This document shows positions 1 through 7,729 of a stretch of 12,273 bases of DNA, one piece after another. Both the position numbers and the translations under genes were made by a program. The notes under the pieces are model-generated. The model had not been told where the DNA came from. It did no database searches and saw only the letters and a list, made by a program, of their open reading frames with translations. The stretch is from the NCBI GenBank assembly GCA_027604665.1, contig JADGIZ010000528.1, forward strand, positions 1 through 12,273, written 5' to 3'. The first letter of the stretch is position 1. The number at the start of each line of letters is the position of its first letter. Origin of the DNA: Polyrhizophydium stewartii. Lineage: Eukaryota; Chytridiomycota; Chytridiomycetes; Rhizophydiales.

Positions 1-567
1 CTGTCTCGTTGTGCAGATGGAACAGCGAGATCCAGGCTTCCTTTGTGGAATAGAACGCTCGGTATCTTGGCCGTTGGTGTGCAGCCGCCTGCGGTCAGCA
101 TGGCAGCGGCCGGCGGCGATCGGCCACGCAGCGGAGCCGTCGGCGGCCACGCAGCGATCGGCGGCCCGGCAACGCGCGGCTCACCCCGAGCGGATGAAGT
201 CGTTGTCCTGGAGGTGGTGCGGGCACTGGTCGAACGAGTAATAGACCAGGCGGTCGCGCGACCACCACGGGCGGCGCGCGGCCGCGGCGTGAGCGTCGTG
301 CTTGCGCCGCTTGAGCTCCTCGAACGTGAAGCCGAGGCCAGCGCCCGGGCCGTCCGTGGCGACCGCTGCCTCCGTCGTGCCAAGCATGGCCGACTCGGCA
401 TCTGCCTGGCAGGTCTGGTTGAGGTTGTTTGACGAGCCTGCCTGGTCGCCTAGCAGGAGCATGACCGAGTCCGCCGATGACGGCGCCGGAGAGGCCGGCG
501 ACGACGGGGAGGCCGGGGGTGTCGTCGGCATGGCAGCCGCGGCGTCGGGCAGCGGCGACGGCTGCAT
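1..567 (-). CDS. PAQR / adiponectin-receptor-like (Hly-III family) membrane protein, N-terminal part, runs off the window
   Basis: Two exons are visible: 567-185 and 65-1, with a 119-nt intron (donor GTGAGC at 184, CTGAC branch-like motif, acceptor CCAAG at 70-66). The join restores a codon for Gly and gives the reading FIRSGYRAFYSTKEAW followed by ISLFHLHNET. That is the conserved cytosolic lead-in of PAQR proteins (LQDN-x-FI-x-SGYR, then SLF-x-LHNET) just before transmembrane helix 1. The first ~85 residues are Ala/Pro/Ser-rich and low complexity; the conserved part starts near residue 86 (FTFEELKRRKHDAH). 149 residues are visible. The seven membrane helices and the zinc-binding His/Asp residues lie beyond position 1 and cannot be checked. 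Family members act as receptors or ceramidase-like hydrolases in cell or internal membranes; fungal ones (Izh type) are tied to zinc and lipid homeostasis. The start could also be the ATG at 531. Confidence 0.8.
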
Positions 568-617
568 TCACGGGGGAGGTTGCCTCTCCCGCAGCCGCAC
601 GCCGCCGACTCAGCCAC

Positions 618-675
618 CGGCCAATCAGAGCCACCGCTCCAAGCATCCGTTCATTCCCGGCCAACGATTGGCCAG
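618..675 (-). promoter_or_regulatory. Candidate promoter with two CCAAT boxes ahead of the PAQR gene
   Basis: CCAATCAG stands at 621-628 on the plus strand. At 659-673 lies a perfect inverted repeat, GGCCAA-CGA-TTGGCC, which presents CCAATC on the minus strand about 100 nt upstream of the PAQR start codon. CCAAT boxes bind the HAP/NF-Y complex in fungi and animals. No TATA box is evident. The rest of the 568-763 gap shows no gene, and I see no AATAAA for the PPR-like gene that ends at 764. Promoter function is inferred from motif and position. Confidence 0.4.
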
Positions 676-763
676 CGCAACCTCCGATCGTGACGCACAT
701 GGGAGCCGCACTCGGGCAGCCGCCAGCGCACACGGACCAAGCCCGATCGTCCTCCCGCCCGGC

Positions 764-2356
764 TTACTCGTCCTCGTCCTTGATGCGCATAAAGTGGACC
801 TTGCGACGGGCAGCGCTCAACAAGCCCCTGGCGGGGATTTCGGGGAACTTTGCACGCAGAGTCTCGACAACGTGCGAGACCGAAACGCCGGGCGTGACAA
901 AGGCCAAGGACACAAAGTCGACCAGGCTCCGCATCTCGACCGTGAAGCCGCGAAGTTGCGCAAACTCTCCAACGAGCTCCTCGAAGATGCGCATATTGTT
1001 CTGCGAGACCGAGGTTCGGATCAGGCTGTCGTACAGGCGGAAGGAGTACTTTTCTCCGGGCACCATCGACCGCTCAAACGCCGCCTTGACTCCCATGGCC
1101 CTGTCAAAGTCACCCCCTATCGCCAGGCGCCGGATGAACCTGAATATGATCTCGTTTGTTGGAAGTCCGAGGTCGACGAGCTTTGCACGAAGATATTCGA
1201 ACGTCTCCTCGGGTGTCTGGCCGGGCGGCAGTGTCTTGAGCAACGTATCGTAAGTCTTTGGGTTGGTTTTGGCGACAAACGCGTTAATGATGACGGGGAA
1301 CTCCCTCCATGCTTCATCGTTCCTGCCCAGCGCGACGAGTGCGGATACCACTTCGGCCCTGGCGTTGTGCGAGTTGAGTGTCGACGACTCGGCGGCGAGG
1401 GCAAGCACATCTTCGTGGCGGCCGAGGCCGTTGAGCGCGGCGAGTTTGAGCGAAAACAAGACGCGATCCCTTTCCGGAGTCCGCGCCCTGACGGAATCGT
1501 CGATCGTCTGCAGCACCTGCTCGTACTTTTCTTCAGAAAGCAGCATCTTCACGCAGAGCTGTGTGATGAGCGCCTCGGCAGTGGGATCGACGCCTTTGGA
1601 CCGCGCGAGCCTGAGCAGCGAGACCAGCGCCTCGGTGTTATTGGCACTAAAGAGGCCCCTTGCGTACGCCATAAACGGCCGGGAGATGGGAGGGTTGGCG
1701 ATCTCCTTGTCAAAGAGCCTTCGTGCGACTCCGTTTTGGTGCGTCGCTGCATACGCCCTGATCAGCGCATGGCGGATCTGGGGCGTGTCGGTCACGTACT
1801 TGCGGCTGTCCATGTAGCGGATGATCTCCTTCAGGCCGTTGATGTAGGCTTCGGACGAATAGATCTTGATGACGGCGGTGCAAGCCAGATAGCTGATGGG
1901 GATGTTCTTGGCGATCATCAGCTTGACCATGAGCTCGACCCGGCTCGCCGTGACCGGCAACGAATCTGTCGGGCTGGAGGCCTTGCCGTCGGCGAGGTTC
2001 GTGACGAAGCGCGACAGGATCGACGAGCCGAGGAGAGGGACAACATTCTCGCTGAACCTGCGGGACTCCCAGACCATCCGCGCAAACGCCTGCGGGTCGC
2101 CGGCCTTGTCGGCCTCCCTGAGCCTCTCGAGCAGAAGCTTCTCGCGCTCGCTCAGCTGGGGCAGCGTGCGGTCTCCTTCGACCTCCCACGTTTCGCGTGT
2201 GTTGGATGAAGCGAGCGAGATCATGCGCACGGTGGCCGCGGCGGGCGAGGCGGCGCGAGCCGTGGCGGATGCAGCGGCTGCGGTTGCGGCCAGCCGAGGT
2301 GCGAGCGCGGCCGCGCGGACACGGCCAGCGGCAACGAGCGCCGTGATCAGCGGCAT
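764..2356 (-). CDS. Pentatricopeptide/helical-repeat protein, probably mitochondrial
   Basis: This is an uninterrupted reading frame of 530 residues from the ATG at 2356; an in-frame ATG at 2404 would add 16 residues. I chose 2356 because it opens a typical mitochondrial presequence (MPLITALVAAGRVRAAALAP, then a long Ala/Arg/Ser stretch with no acidic residue) and because a strong 3' splice signal ends one base before it. From about residue 60 the protein is all-helical, with repeated ~35-residue pairs of helices resembling PPR/TPR units, for example around RHALIRAYAATHQNGVARRL and ALITQLCVKMLLSEEKYEQV. The C-terminus is acidic (KDEDE). PPR proteins bind organellar RNA and support its processing or translation. 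I cannot name a specific orthologue. It is the only full gene here without coding introns, and it lies downstream of the BRAT1-like gene on the same strand. Confidence 0.7.
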   Translation of the reverse strand: MPLITALVAAGRVRAAALAPRLAATAAAASATARAASPAAATVRMISLASSNTRETWEVEGDRTLPQLSEREKLLLERLREADKAGDPQAFARMVWESRRFSENVVPLLGSSILSRFVTNLADGKASSPTDSLPVTASRVELMVKLMIAKNIPISYLACTAVIKIYSSEAYINGLKEIIRYMDSRKYVTDTPQIRHALIRAYAATHQNGVARRLFDKEIANPPISRPFMAYARGLFSANNTEALVSLLRLARSKGVDPTAEALITQLCVKMLLSEEKYEQVLQTIDDSVRARTPERDRVLFSLKLAALNGLGRHEDVLALAAESSTLNSHNARAEVVSALVALGRNDEAWREFPVIINAFVAKTNPKTYDTLLKTLPPGQTPEETFEYLRAKLVDLGLPTNEIIFRFIRRLAIGGDFDRAMGVKAAFERSMVPGEKYSFRLYDSLIRTSVSQNNMRIFEELVGEFAQLRGFTVEMRSLVDFVSLAFVTPGVSVSHVVETLRAKFPEIPARGLLSAARRKVHFMRIKDEDE

Positions 2357-2404
2357 TCTGTGGGCAAAAAAAACGATCGTGCCGATGTCGCCGAGGTCAG
2401 CCAT
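2357..2404 (-). other. Probable 3' splice site of a 5'-UTR intron before the PPR-like gene
   Basis: Reading the minus strand, CTGAC at 2400-2396 is followed by a run of eight T and then CCCACAG ending at 2358, one base before the ATG at 2356. CTGAC, a pyrimidine tract and CAG match the branch point and acceptor used by neighbouring introns. The donor is not certain; candidates are GTGGATCC or GTGCGA further upstream. If the intron is retained, the ATG at 2404 could be used instead. Confidence 0.5.
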
Positions 2405-2495
2405 CGCACATCAACAACGCGAGCATGCGGCCAGGATCCACGCGGCCTTGGGCGGAAAAGGCCTCAGCAGCAGTCGGCCGCATCGCTCTCTACGG

Positions 2496-2501
2496 TTTAT
2501 T
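2496..2501 (-). terminator. Poly(A) signal AATAAA of the BRAT1-like gene
   Basis: AATAAA on the minus strand lies 27 nt beyond the stop codon of the HEAT-repeat gene. Spacing and sequence match the signal after the SRRM1-like gene, which supports the assigned stop at 2529. Confidence 0.65.
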
Positions 2502-2528
2502 CCGTGTCTGTCGCCGGCTTCAGATCCA

Positions 2529-5445
2529 TCAGCAGTCGTAGCAATACAGCACATTGTTGCCTTCGCCCCGCTCGTTGGACTCATTGAGCACGCTGGCGTC
2601 CATGTCAAGCGCCTCTTGGTACAGGTGCTCCGGGATGCACCGCATCCGCATCTCCTCCGTGTCAACCGCCGCCAGCCGCGACAGGAACGCGTCCGCACGC
2701 GATCCGGCATGCCGCTCGCGCTTGGCATCGCGCAAGGCGGTGTCGATGTGCATGGACCGCAACGCAAGCACGCCCTCAAGGGCCTGCTGGCGGACCAGGC
2801 GCGATGGGTCGTCCAGCTTCGGACGCATACGTGTCAGTTTCTTGCTTTTCCTGAACGTCTGCATCTCAAGGTCTGCTCACCATAGACACAAAGTGTCTGT
2901 CGCCGTCAACGACAAAGAACGGATGCTCGTCCGGATCCGCGGCGAGTGCGACGTCGTCGGCGCGTCCAAAGAGTGCCACAAGCAGCCTAACCGCCTGCAC
3001 GCGCACCTCGAGATCGTCGTCGAAGCAGCACTTGCCGATGCTGCTCGCCGTGATCGCCGCCGGAACGCCGTTGTTGTCGACAATCAACCTCCGGGCAGCG
3101 GCCGGATCGCCAACGAGCAAGGCAACGAGGCTCACGGCCGCACGTCGCACAAACGCCTCGGGGTCGCCTGTCATCATTGGCACAATTTCAGCAACCAAGC
3201 CGGGCGTAGACGCAAGATGAATGTGCATCTCCGGGTCTGATATCAGGCACTGCGCACAAACGTCAGCCGAGCTCCGGAACAGAAGTCAACGCTGCGGTCA
3301 GCATCGAGCGACTCACTGCGAGGCATCCGAGGGCCGACGAGCGCACAAACGAGCTGGGACTCTTCAAGCACGACGCAACGCAGTGGATGACATCGAGCCG
3401 GCTCGACAGCGCTTTGGAAACTGGCGTCGAATGTCCCGCCGAAAACACTCTTGTCGTGGCCTCCAGGGCAACATCCTGGGCATCCCATGTGCCCGAGACG
3501 AGCAGCTGCTGCATCCACGATGCGACGCAGGGCTCGCACTCTGCGCCTCCGCATTCGACCAGGAGCAGCAGCAGATCCAGCAAGGCTTTGAGCAGCGGAA
3601 TACTGTAGTCGTCCTTGGGTCCAGGCTCGGCCAGCGGCTGGATCGCAGACCACAGGAGCGAGGCCGACAGCGCCGGCATGCTCTGGTTGCTGCGCAGAAT
3701 GGCCGCCAGCGAGACCAAACCCGATGTAAGCGGCTTGGGTGGGCAAGCTGCGTGTGGCGACAGGAGCACAAGAAGCAGATCGGCGAGCTGAAGTAAAGTG
3801 TCAGTCTCACGGCGGGACAGAGTCCAAGCGAGCTGGCAGCGCGTTCCACCTGCTGCGGCGACGATTCCGCGAGTCGGCAGATCGCCGATACCAAGGCATC
3901 ACAAGACATCTGCCTCGCCGCGCGTTGCTGTGCGGCGGATCCCGCCCGAAGACTTGAGGCAATCGACGAGTGGGCACGTGTGCACATGTGGCCAAGTTCG
4001 GCAAACGGCGCATTGAGCGCCACGACCCCGCTTCCGCCGGCCAAGACCACATCCAACGCGCTCTGAAGAACGATCCGCAGCGCATCTCTCGCATCTTGTG
4101 ACGCGCTCGTATGCCACAGGATCTCGAGCACGCCAAAGTACGGCGCGCACTGGCGTGCTGTGGGACTTGCACACTCGCGACGCACGAGGATGCTCGAGAC
4201 AACAAAGTCAAAGTCTGATTGGAGCAGGGTGTGCGCAGGCTGCGAGATCAGGCGGGTGCCGTGCCGCGCTTGCTGAGAGAACAGGAGGATGAGCACATCG
4301 ACGGCGCGGTGCTGCACAATCCGGTCCATGTCTGCCAGCAGGTCAAAGCACACCATGACCTGTTGGCCGCACCGTCAGCGTGTCCCGCGAGACGATCTGC
4401 ACCGCATCAGATCAGAGCGAGGACGCACCAGGTCGCAGTCAACCAAGAGCTCGATGGCGCCTGGGTGTGCAGACTCGGCGACCAGCCACGCGAGCTCGAG
4501 AACAGCGATCTTGTCATCGGCAGTGGCGCCGGCATCCGCCATCTCCGCCAGCCTCTGGGGCAGCGCATCTGCGCCAACCAGCGCCGCATGCAGACAGCGT
4601 GCGTGCGACAGCGAGGCAGGACGATCAAGCGTGAGGATTCCAAGCACCAGCCGGCAGCACGACCGCACGACAAACAGGTTCTGTGTCTCAAAGGCGTGCA
4701 AGACCAGATCCCGGATCCGCTCGCACTCGTCGGACATCCTGCCCGACGACCATCGGCGCGCGACGTTAGCTCCAAAATGGCATGGCATGGCTGGCTCTCA
4801 CGCAGGCCGCATCTCACCAGGCGACGGCGGCGTCGCATGCGAGCCACATGCCCAGCGTCTCGAGGCAGCCAAACAGATCAATCGCAGACTTGGACTCGGC
4901 ATCTCCAGCCTCGCCGCGGTCGGGCCCGAGGAGCAGGATGTGGTCGAGCACGGGCGGGTACCGCTTCCGCAGCGACTGGAACACCGGCACCCGCGGAGCG
5001 CCAGACCCGGCAGGCGACCCGGCCGCCGATGCAGCGACGAGCACGCCGAGGATGCGCAGCGCGAGCGACGTGATGCGGTCGTCGGCCGGATGCGGGATGG
5101 CGGGCTGCTCCAACGATGCACGTCGTCAGCGCCTGTATCGGCGGGCTGAGGGGCAGCAGCGGGTGCGGCCACCCACACACAGCACGCCGAGTGCATCGAG
5201 GTCGCCCGACAGCCGCGCGACCGTCGCGGCGGGTGCCTGGCTGCACAGGCCGGCGACGAATGACAGGACCTTTTCGTGGCGGGCCGGGTCGGATATGGCC
5301 TGCGGCGGCAGCGGGTCAGCTGCGGCGAGCGTGTGCAGTGGGTGTTCAAGGCGCAGGAGCCGCCGCCGCATGCTGCACGCACGGGGCTCATTGCTGGGAT
5401 GCCCAGCAGCACGCGGCGGAGCGTGTCGTCGCCGGAGCCGTCCAT
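2529..5445 (-). CDS. BRAT1/CG7044-like HEAT-repeat protein (candidate INTS11 chaperone)
   Basis: The hand-built model has eight exons: 5445-5383, 5299-5186, 5104-4818, 4738-4429, 4359-3850, 3787-3317, 3249-2881 and 2816-2529. Introns are 83, 81, 79, 69, 62, 67 and 64 nt. All junctions keep frame, most introns contain CTGAC or CTAAC branch motifs, and the product has 803 residues (human BRAT1, about 820). It is all-helical, made of HEAT-like repeats. Residues 614-623 (DPEAFVRRAA), 664-680 (DLEVRVQAVRLLVALFG) and 708-722 (MLDDPSRLVRQQALE) match, in order and spacing, the BRAT1 C-terminal repeats as I recall them. A linker with RLAAVDTEEM then leads to a short tail ending C-Y-D-C. BRAT1 holds the Integrator endonuclease INTS11 in the cytoplasm through such a cysteine tail. 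Weak points are exon 1 (21 residues), the junction at 5186/5104, and the intron at 3849-3788. PSMD5-like or generic HEAT protein are the alternatives. Confidence 0.65.
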
Positions 5446-5514
5446 CGCTTCGTGCACACTGGCAAAGCCCGCTCGGGGTCGGCGCCGGCAAGGTCGCCGG
5501 CCGCACGCAGCAGC

Positions 5515-5520
5515 TTTATT
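5515..5520 (-). terminator. Poly(A) signal AATAAA of the SRRM1-like gene
   Basis: AATAAA on the minus strand lies 27 nt after the stop codon at 5548, in the 102-nt gap before the next minus-strand start codon at 5445. The cleavage site should fall just upstream of, or at, the 5' end of the BRAT1-like gene. Confidence 0.65.
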
Positions 5521-5547
5521 GGTCCTGACCGAGGCACCGCCAATGCA

Positions 5548-7594
5548 TCATGTCGCAGTCGGCGGCTGTGGCGGTTGCTCGGGCGGCTGCTCCTGCCGCT
5601 CCTCTTGCAGCGGCGGCTGCGATGAGCGCAAGGGCGAGTGCGCTGGCTCTGCCGACGGTGACGGCTTGGACTTGCCGCGACCTCGGCGGACAGTCCGCCC
5701 AAACTGGTCGACGTCACCGCCATCTGGCTTGTCGTGCGAGTTGCGGCTGCGGCTGCGGCTGCGGCTACGGCGACTGCTGCGGCTACTGCTGCGACTCGAG
5801 CTCCGAGATCTGCGTCGCTGGGACCTCCGGTCTCGGCGTCTGCCAACGCTCCTGCTCCTGCTGCGATGGCGCTTGCCGCGTCTGCGCTCGATGCTGCGAT
5901 CCCGGCTGCGGCTGCGACTACGGCTGTGACTTGACACGCTGTCGCTTCGGGTGCTGCTGCGACTGCTGCGGCTGCTGCGACTGCTGCGGCTGCTTCGGCT
6001 GCTGCTCCTGGAGCTGCTCGATGGGCTCGGGCTTCTGCCGTGCGATCTGGCCTGCCTGGCTCGCTTGATGCACGATCCGCGACTAGGTCGACGGCTGCGA
6101 CTGCGGCTGCGAGAGCGACTTCGACTACGGCTTCGACTTGCACTTCGGCCGCGACTACGCCAGCGGTTGCGGCTGGGACTGCGGCTTCGGCTGCGGCTGC
6201 GGCTGCGCGCGCGGCGATGGCGAGGCGGGCTGTATGCGCGCTCGCGCTCGCGCACGCCGCCGCCACGGCCCCGATCGCGCTCGGGCTCTCGTGCAGGCAG
6301 ACCATGGCGGCTCGGCGGGCCTCCACCTCGGCCGCGCTCCACGCCCGCAATCTGCGCAAGGCGCTCCGAGTTCATCCGCGCGTCGGCCAGATCCGCCGCG
6401 GTGATGGCCGCCCGCGGAGCCGTGTGCTGGGCCGACTGCGACGTGGCCATCTGCCGGCCGCGCCACCGGTCGTCGTCGCCGCGCCTGCCGTCGCGCGGGC
6501 CCTGCGGTGGAGCCGATGCGGTCGCCGACGCTTCCTGCTCCACTCGCTTGCGCATATTCGCCGTGTGCGCCTGCATCTCCTCCTGTACGTGTGACGCCGC
6601 CATACGCATCGCATGAGCCGTCAGCGCTCGTTGTGCTGGGAATGCAGCAACGCACAGCGGCAGTCCGCGGCAAGCTCATACCCGCTTCTTGAGGATCTCG
6701 GCCTTCTTGGCCTCAATGAGCACACGGGGGATGCCCGTTTCAGACGCCTGCGCGCTGACTAGCATGTCCCACAGCTCCTTCATGAACTGCGGGGTATTCA
6801 GCTCAAGGAATCCCGTGAGCTGGATTTGGATCTTGCGCGGGTCCGTCTGGCCGAGGTTGTCGAGACGTCGAGACATCGAGTCAGCCGCAGCGCCAGATGC
6901 AGAGAAAGGGACCCAAAGCCAGGACGCAGGGTTGCGCCGCAGTGCGGAGGGTGTGATGGGTGGCACGACGCACCTCGCTCTCGAGCAATCCAAACGTAAA
7001 CTCGATCACAACGTCGTCCTCGAAGCCCAAAAAGTGGCAGATGCGCTCGGCGATCCACGGCCGCATTGCCTGCATGTTGACCTTTTTGATGTCGACCTGT
7101 TGTCGAGCGGCGAGTGCGCACACAGCGCGAGCGCATGCCGGCGCGGCGCCAGCGCGAGAGCAGATGCGTTGGGTGAGTCAAGGAGTCGGCAGGACGGATC
7201 GCAGGGTCAGCATCATGGAGTAGGAGGCGCGGCGAGGGAGAAGAGGCGGGAGACAGCAAGCAGCGGCAAGCAGTTCGGAAGCACGCCGGCCAGCCGCCGC
7301 GGCCACACGGCGCGGGCAGAGGCCACGGCTCGGGCATGCGGACCTTTTTGGAGAAGGACGACGGGAAGCTGAGCTTCTTGAGGAGCTTCTGCTCCTTGTC
7401 GCCGAAGCGCACGTCCTGGTCAGTGCTTGTGCCCTGCGCGGCAGCGGCGAGGGCGTGGAGCCCGTGCGGGCGGAGCAGCGGCCCGCGGGTGAGGGCGGCG
7501 GTCGCAGCGAGCCATCTGTGGGTCAGCCTGCGTGTGCGCGTGCGGCAGGCAGGCACCCCCCGCAGAGCGCGCTGGCCCGGACCTTGAGGTTCAT
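5548..7594 (-). CDS. SRRM1: SRRM1/SRm160-like splicing coactivator (PWI domain plus RS domain)
   Basis: The model has five exons: 7594-7583, 7433-7344, 7096-6974, 6846-6682 and 6582-5548. Introns are 149, 247, 127 and 99 nt and all are phase 0; the product has 474 residues. The N-terminus (GTSTDQDVRFGDKEQKLLKK) and the PWI domain (residues ~30-110, with PWI at 47-49, GFEDDVVIEF, then LTGFLELNTPQFMKELW) match metazoan SRRM1 closely. Residues ~255-410 are a dense Arg-Ser domain. A charged DVDQFGRTVRRGRGK motif and a Pro/Gln tail follow. SRRM1 is a nuclear splicing coactivator that works with SR proteins and the exon-junction complex; its PWI domain binds nucleic acid, and it also promotes 3'-end cleavage. 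Start: the ATG at 7594 has a good context (GCCGCC before it) and joins in frame to the conserved GTS. The first coding exon is only 12 nt and its donor is weak, so the exact N-terminus is the least certain part. Confidence 0.9.
5743..6207 (-). repeat. RS-dipeptide repeat tract within the SRRM1-like gene
   Basis: Alternating Arg (CGN) and Ser (AGC/TCG) codons run for about 155 residues, including uninterrupted RS runs near 6207-6090 and SRS/SSR triplet blocks near 6020-5950. On the plus strand this appears as a GCTGCGGCT-like hexamer or triplet repeat. The low complexity leaves several other frames open on both strands, which explains the long Ala-, Leu- or Cys-rich reading frames there. Confidence 0.85.
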
Positions 7595-7677
7595 GGCGGC
7601 CGGGCGGCTGTCGCCGAGTTTGAGGGGAAATTTGACGAACAGAAAACACATTGGCCCCAACCTGGCCGGCGAGGCAG

Positions 7678-7683
7678 TTTATG
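7678..7683 (-). terminator. Weak poly(A)-like hexamer CATAAA after the AAA-like gene
   Basis: CATAAA on the minus strand lies 46 nt after the stop codon at 7730, in the 135-nt gap before the SRRM1 start. It is one base off AATAAA, and no better signal is present in this gap. Confidence 0.3.
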
Positions 7684-7729
7684 GCGGGGTGACGGGTGCG
7701 GTGGATACAACGGAGCAGAGCGCCAGAGT

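Noticed and set aside
302..2209. A 635-codon plus-strand reading frame across the PPR-like gene
   Set aside because: It is antisense to the PPR-like and PAQR genes, has a compositionally odd, charged product with no recognisable domain, and is explained by GC-rich codon bias. The minus-strand protein has a helical-repeat pattern and a targeting sequence.
3788..3813. A 23-nt intron with a canonical GTGAGA donor at 3810 in the BRAT1-like gene
   Set aside because: Too short for normal splicing. A CAG|GTGGAA donor at 3849 gives a 62-nt phase-0 intron, in line with the gene's other introns.
5100..5185. A HEAT-like reading (PLLPLSPPIQALTTCIVG) suggesting an extra exon or frameshift in the BRAT1-like gene
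   Set aside because: It lies inside an 81-nt phase-0 intron with a CTGAC branch motif and CAG acceptor, and no clean splice pair joins it to the next frame. It remains the weakest junction of that model.
5388..6616. Long Ala-rich, Leu/Arg-rich and Cys/Gly-rich frames over the RS tract, as possible overlapping genes
   Set aside because: They are by-products of the RS codon repeat, which is open in several frames. None has conserved features or its own signals.
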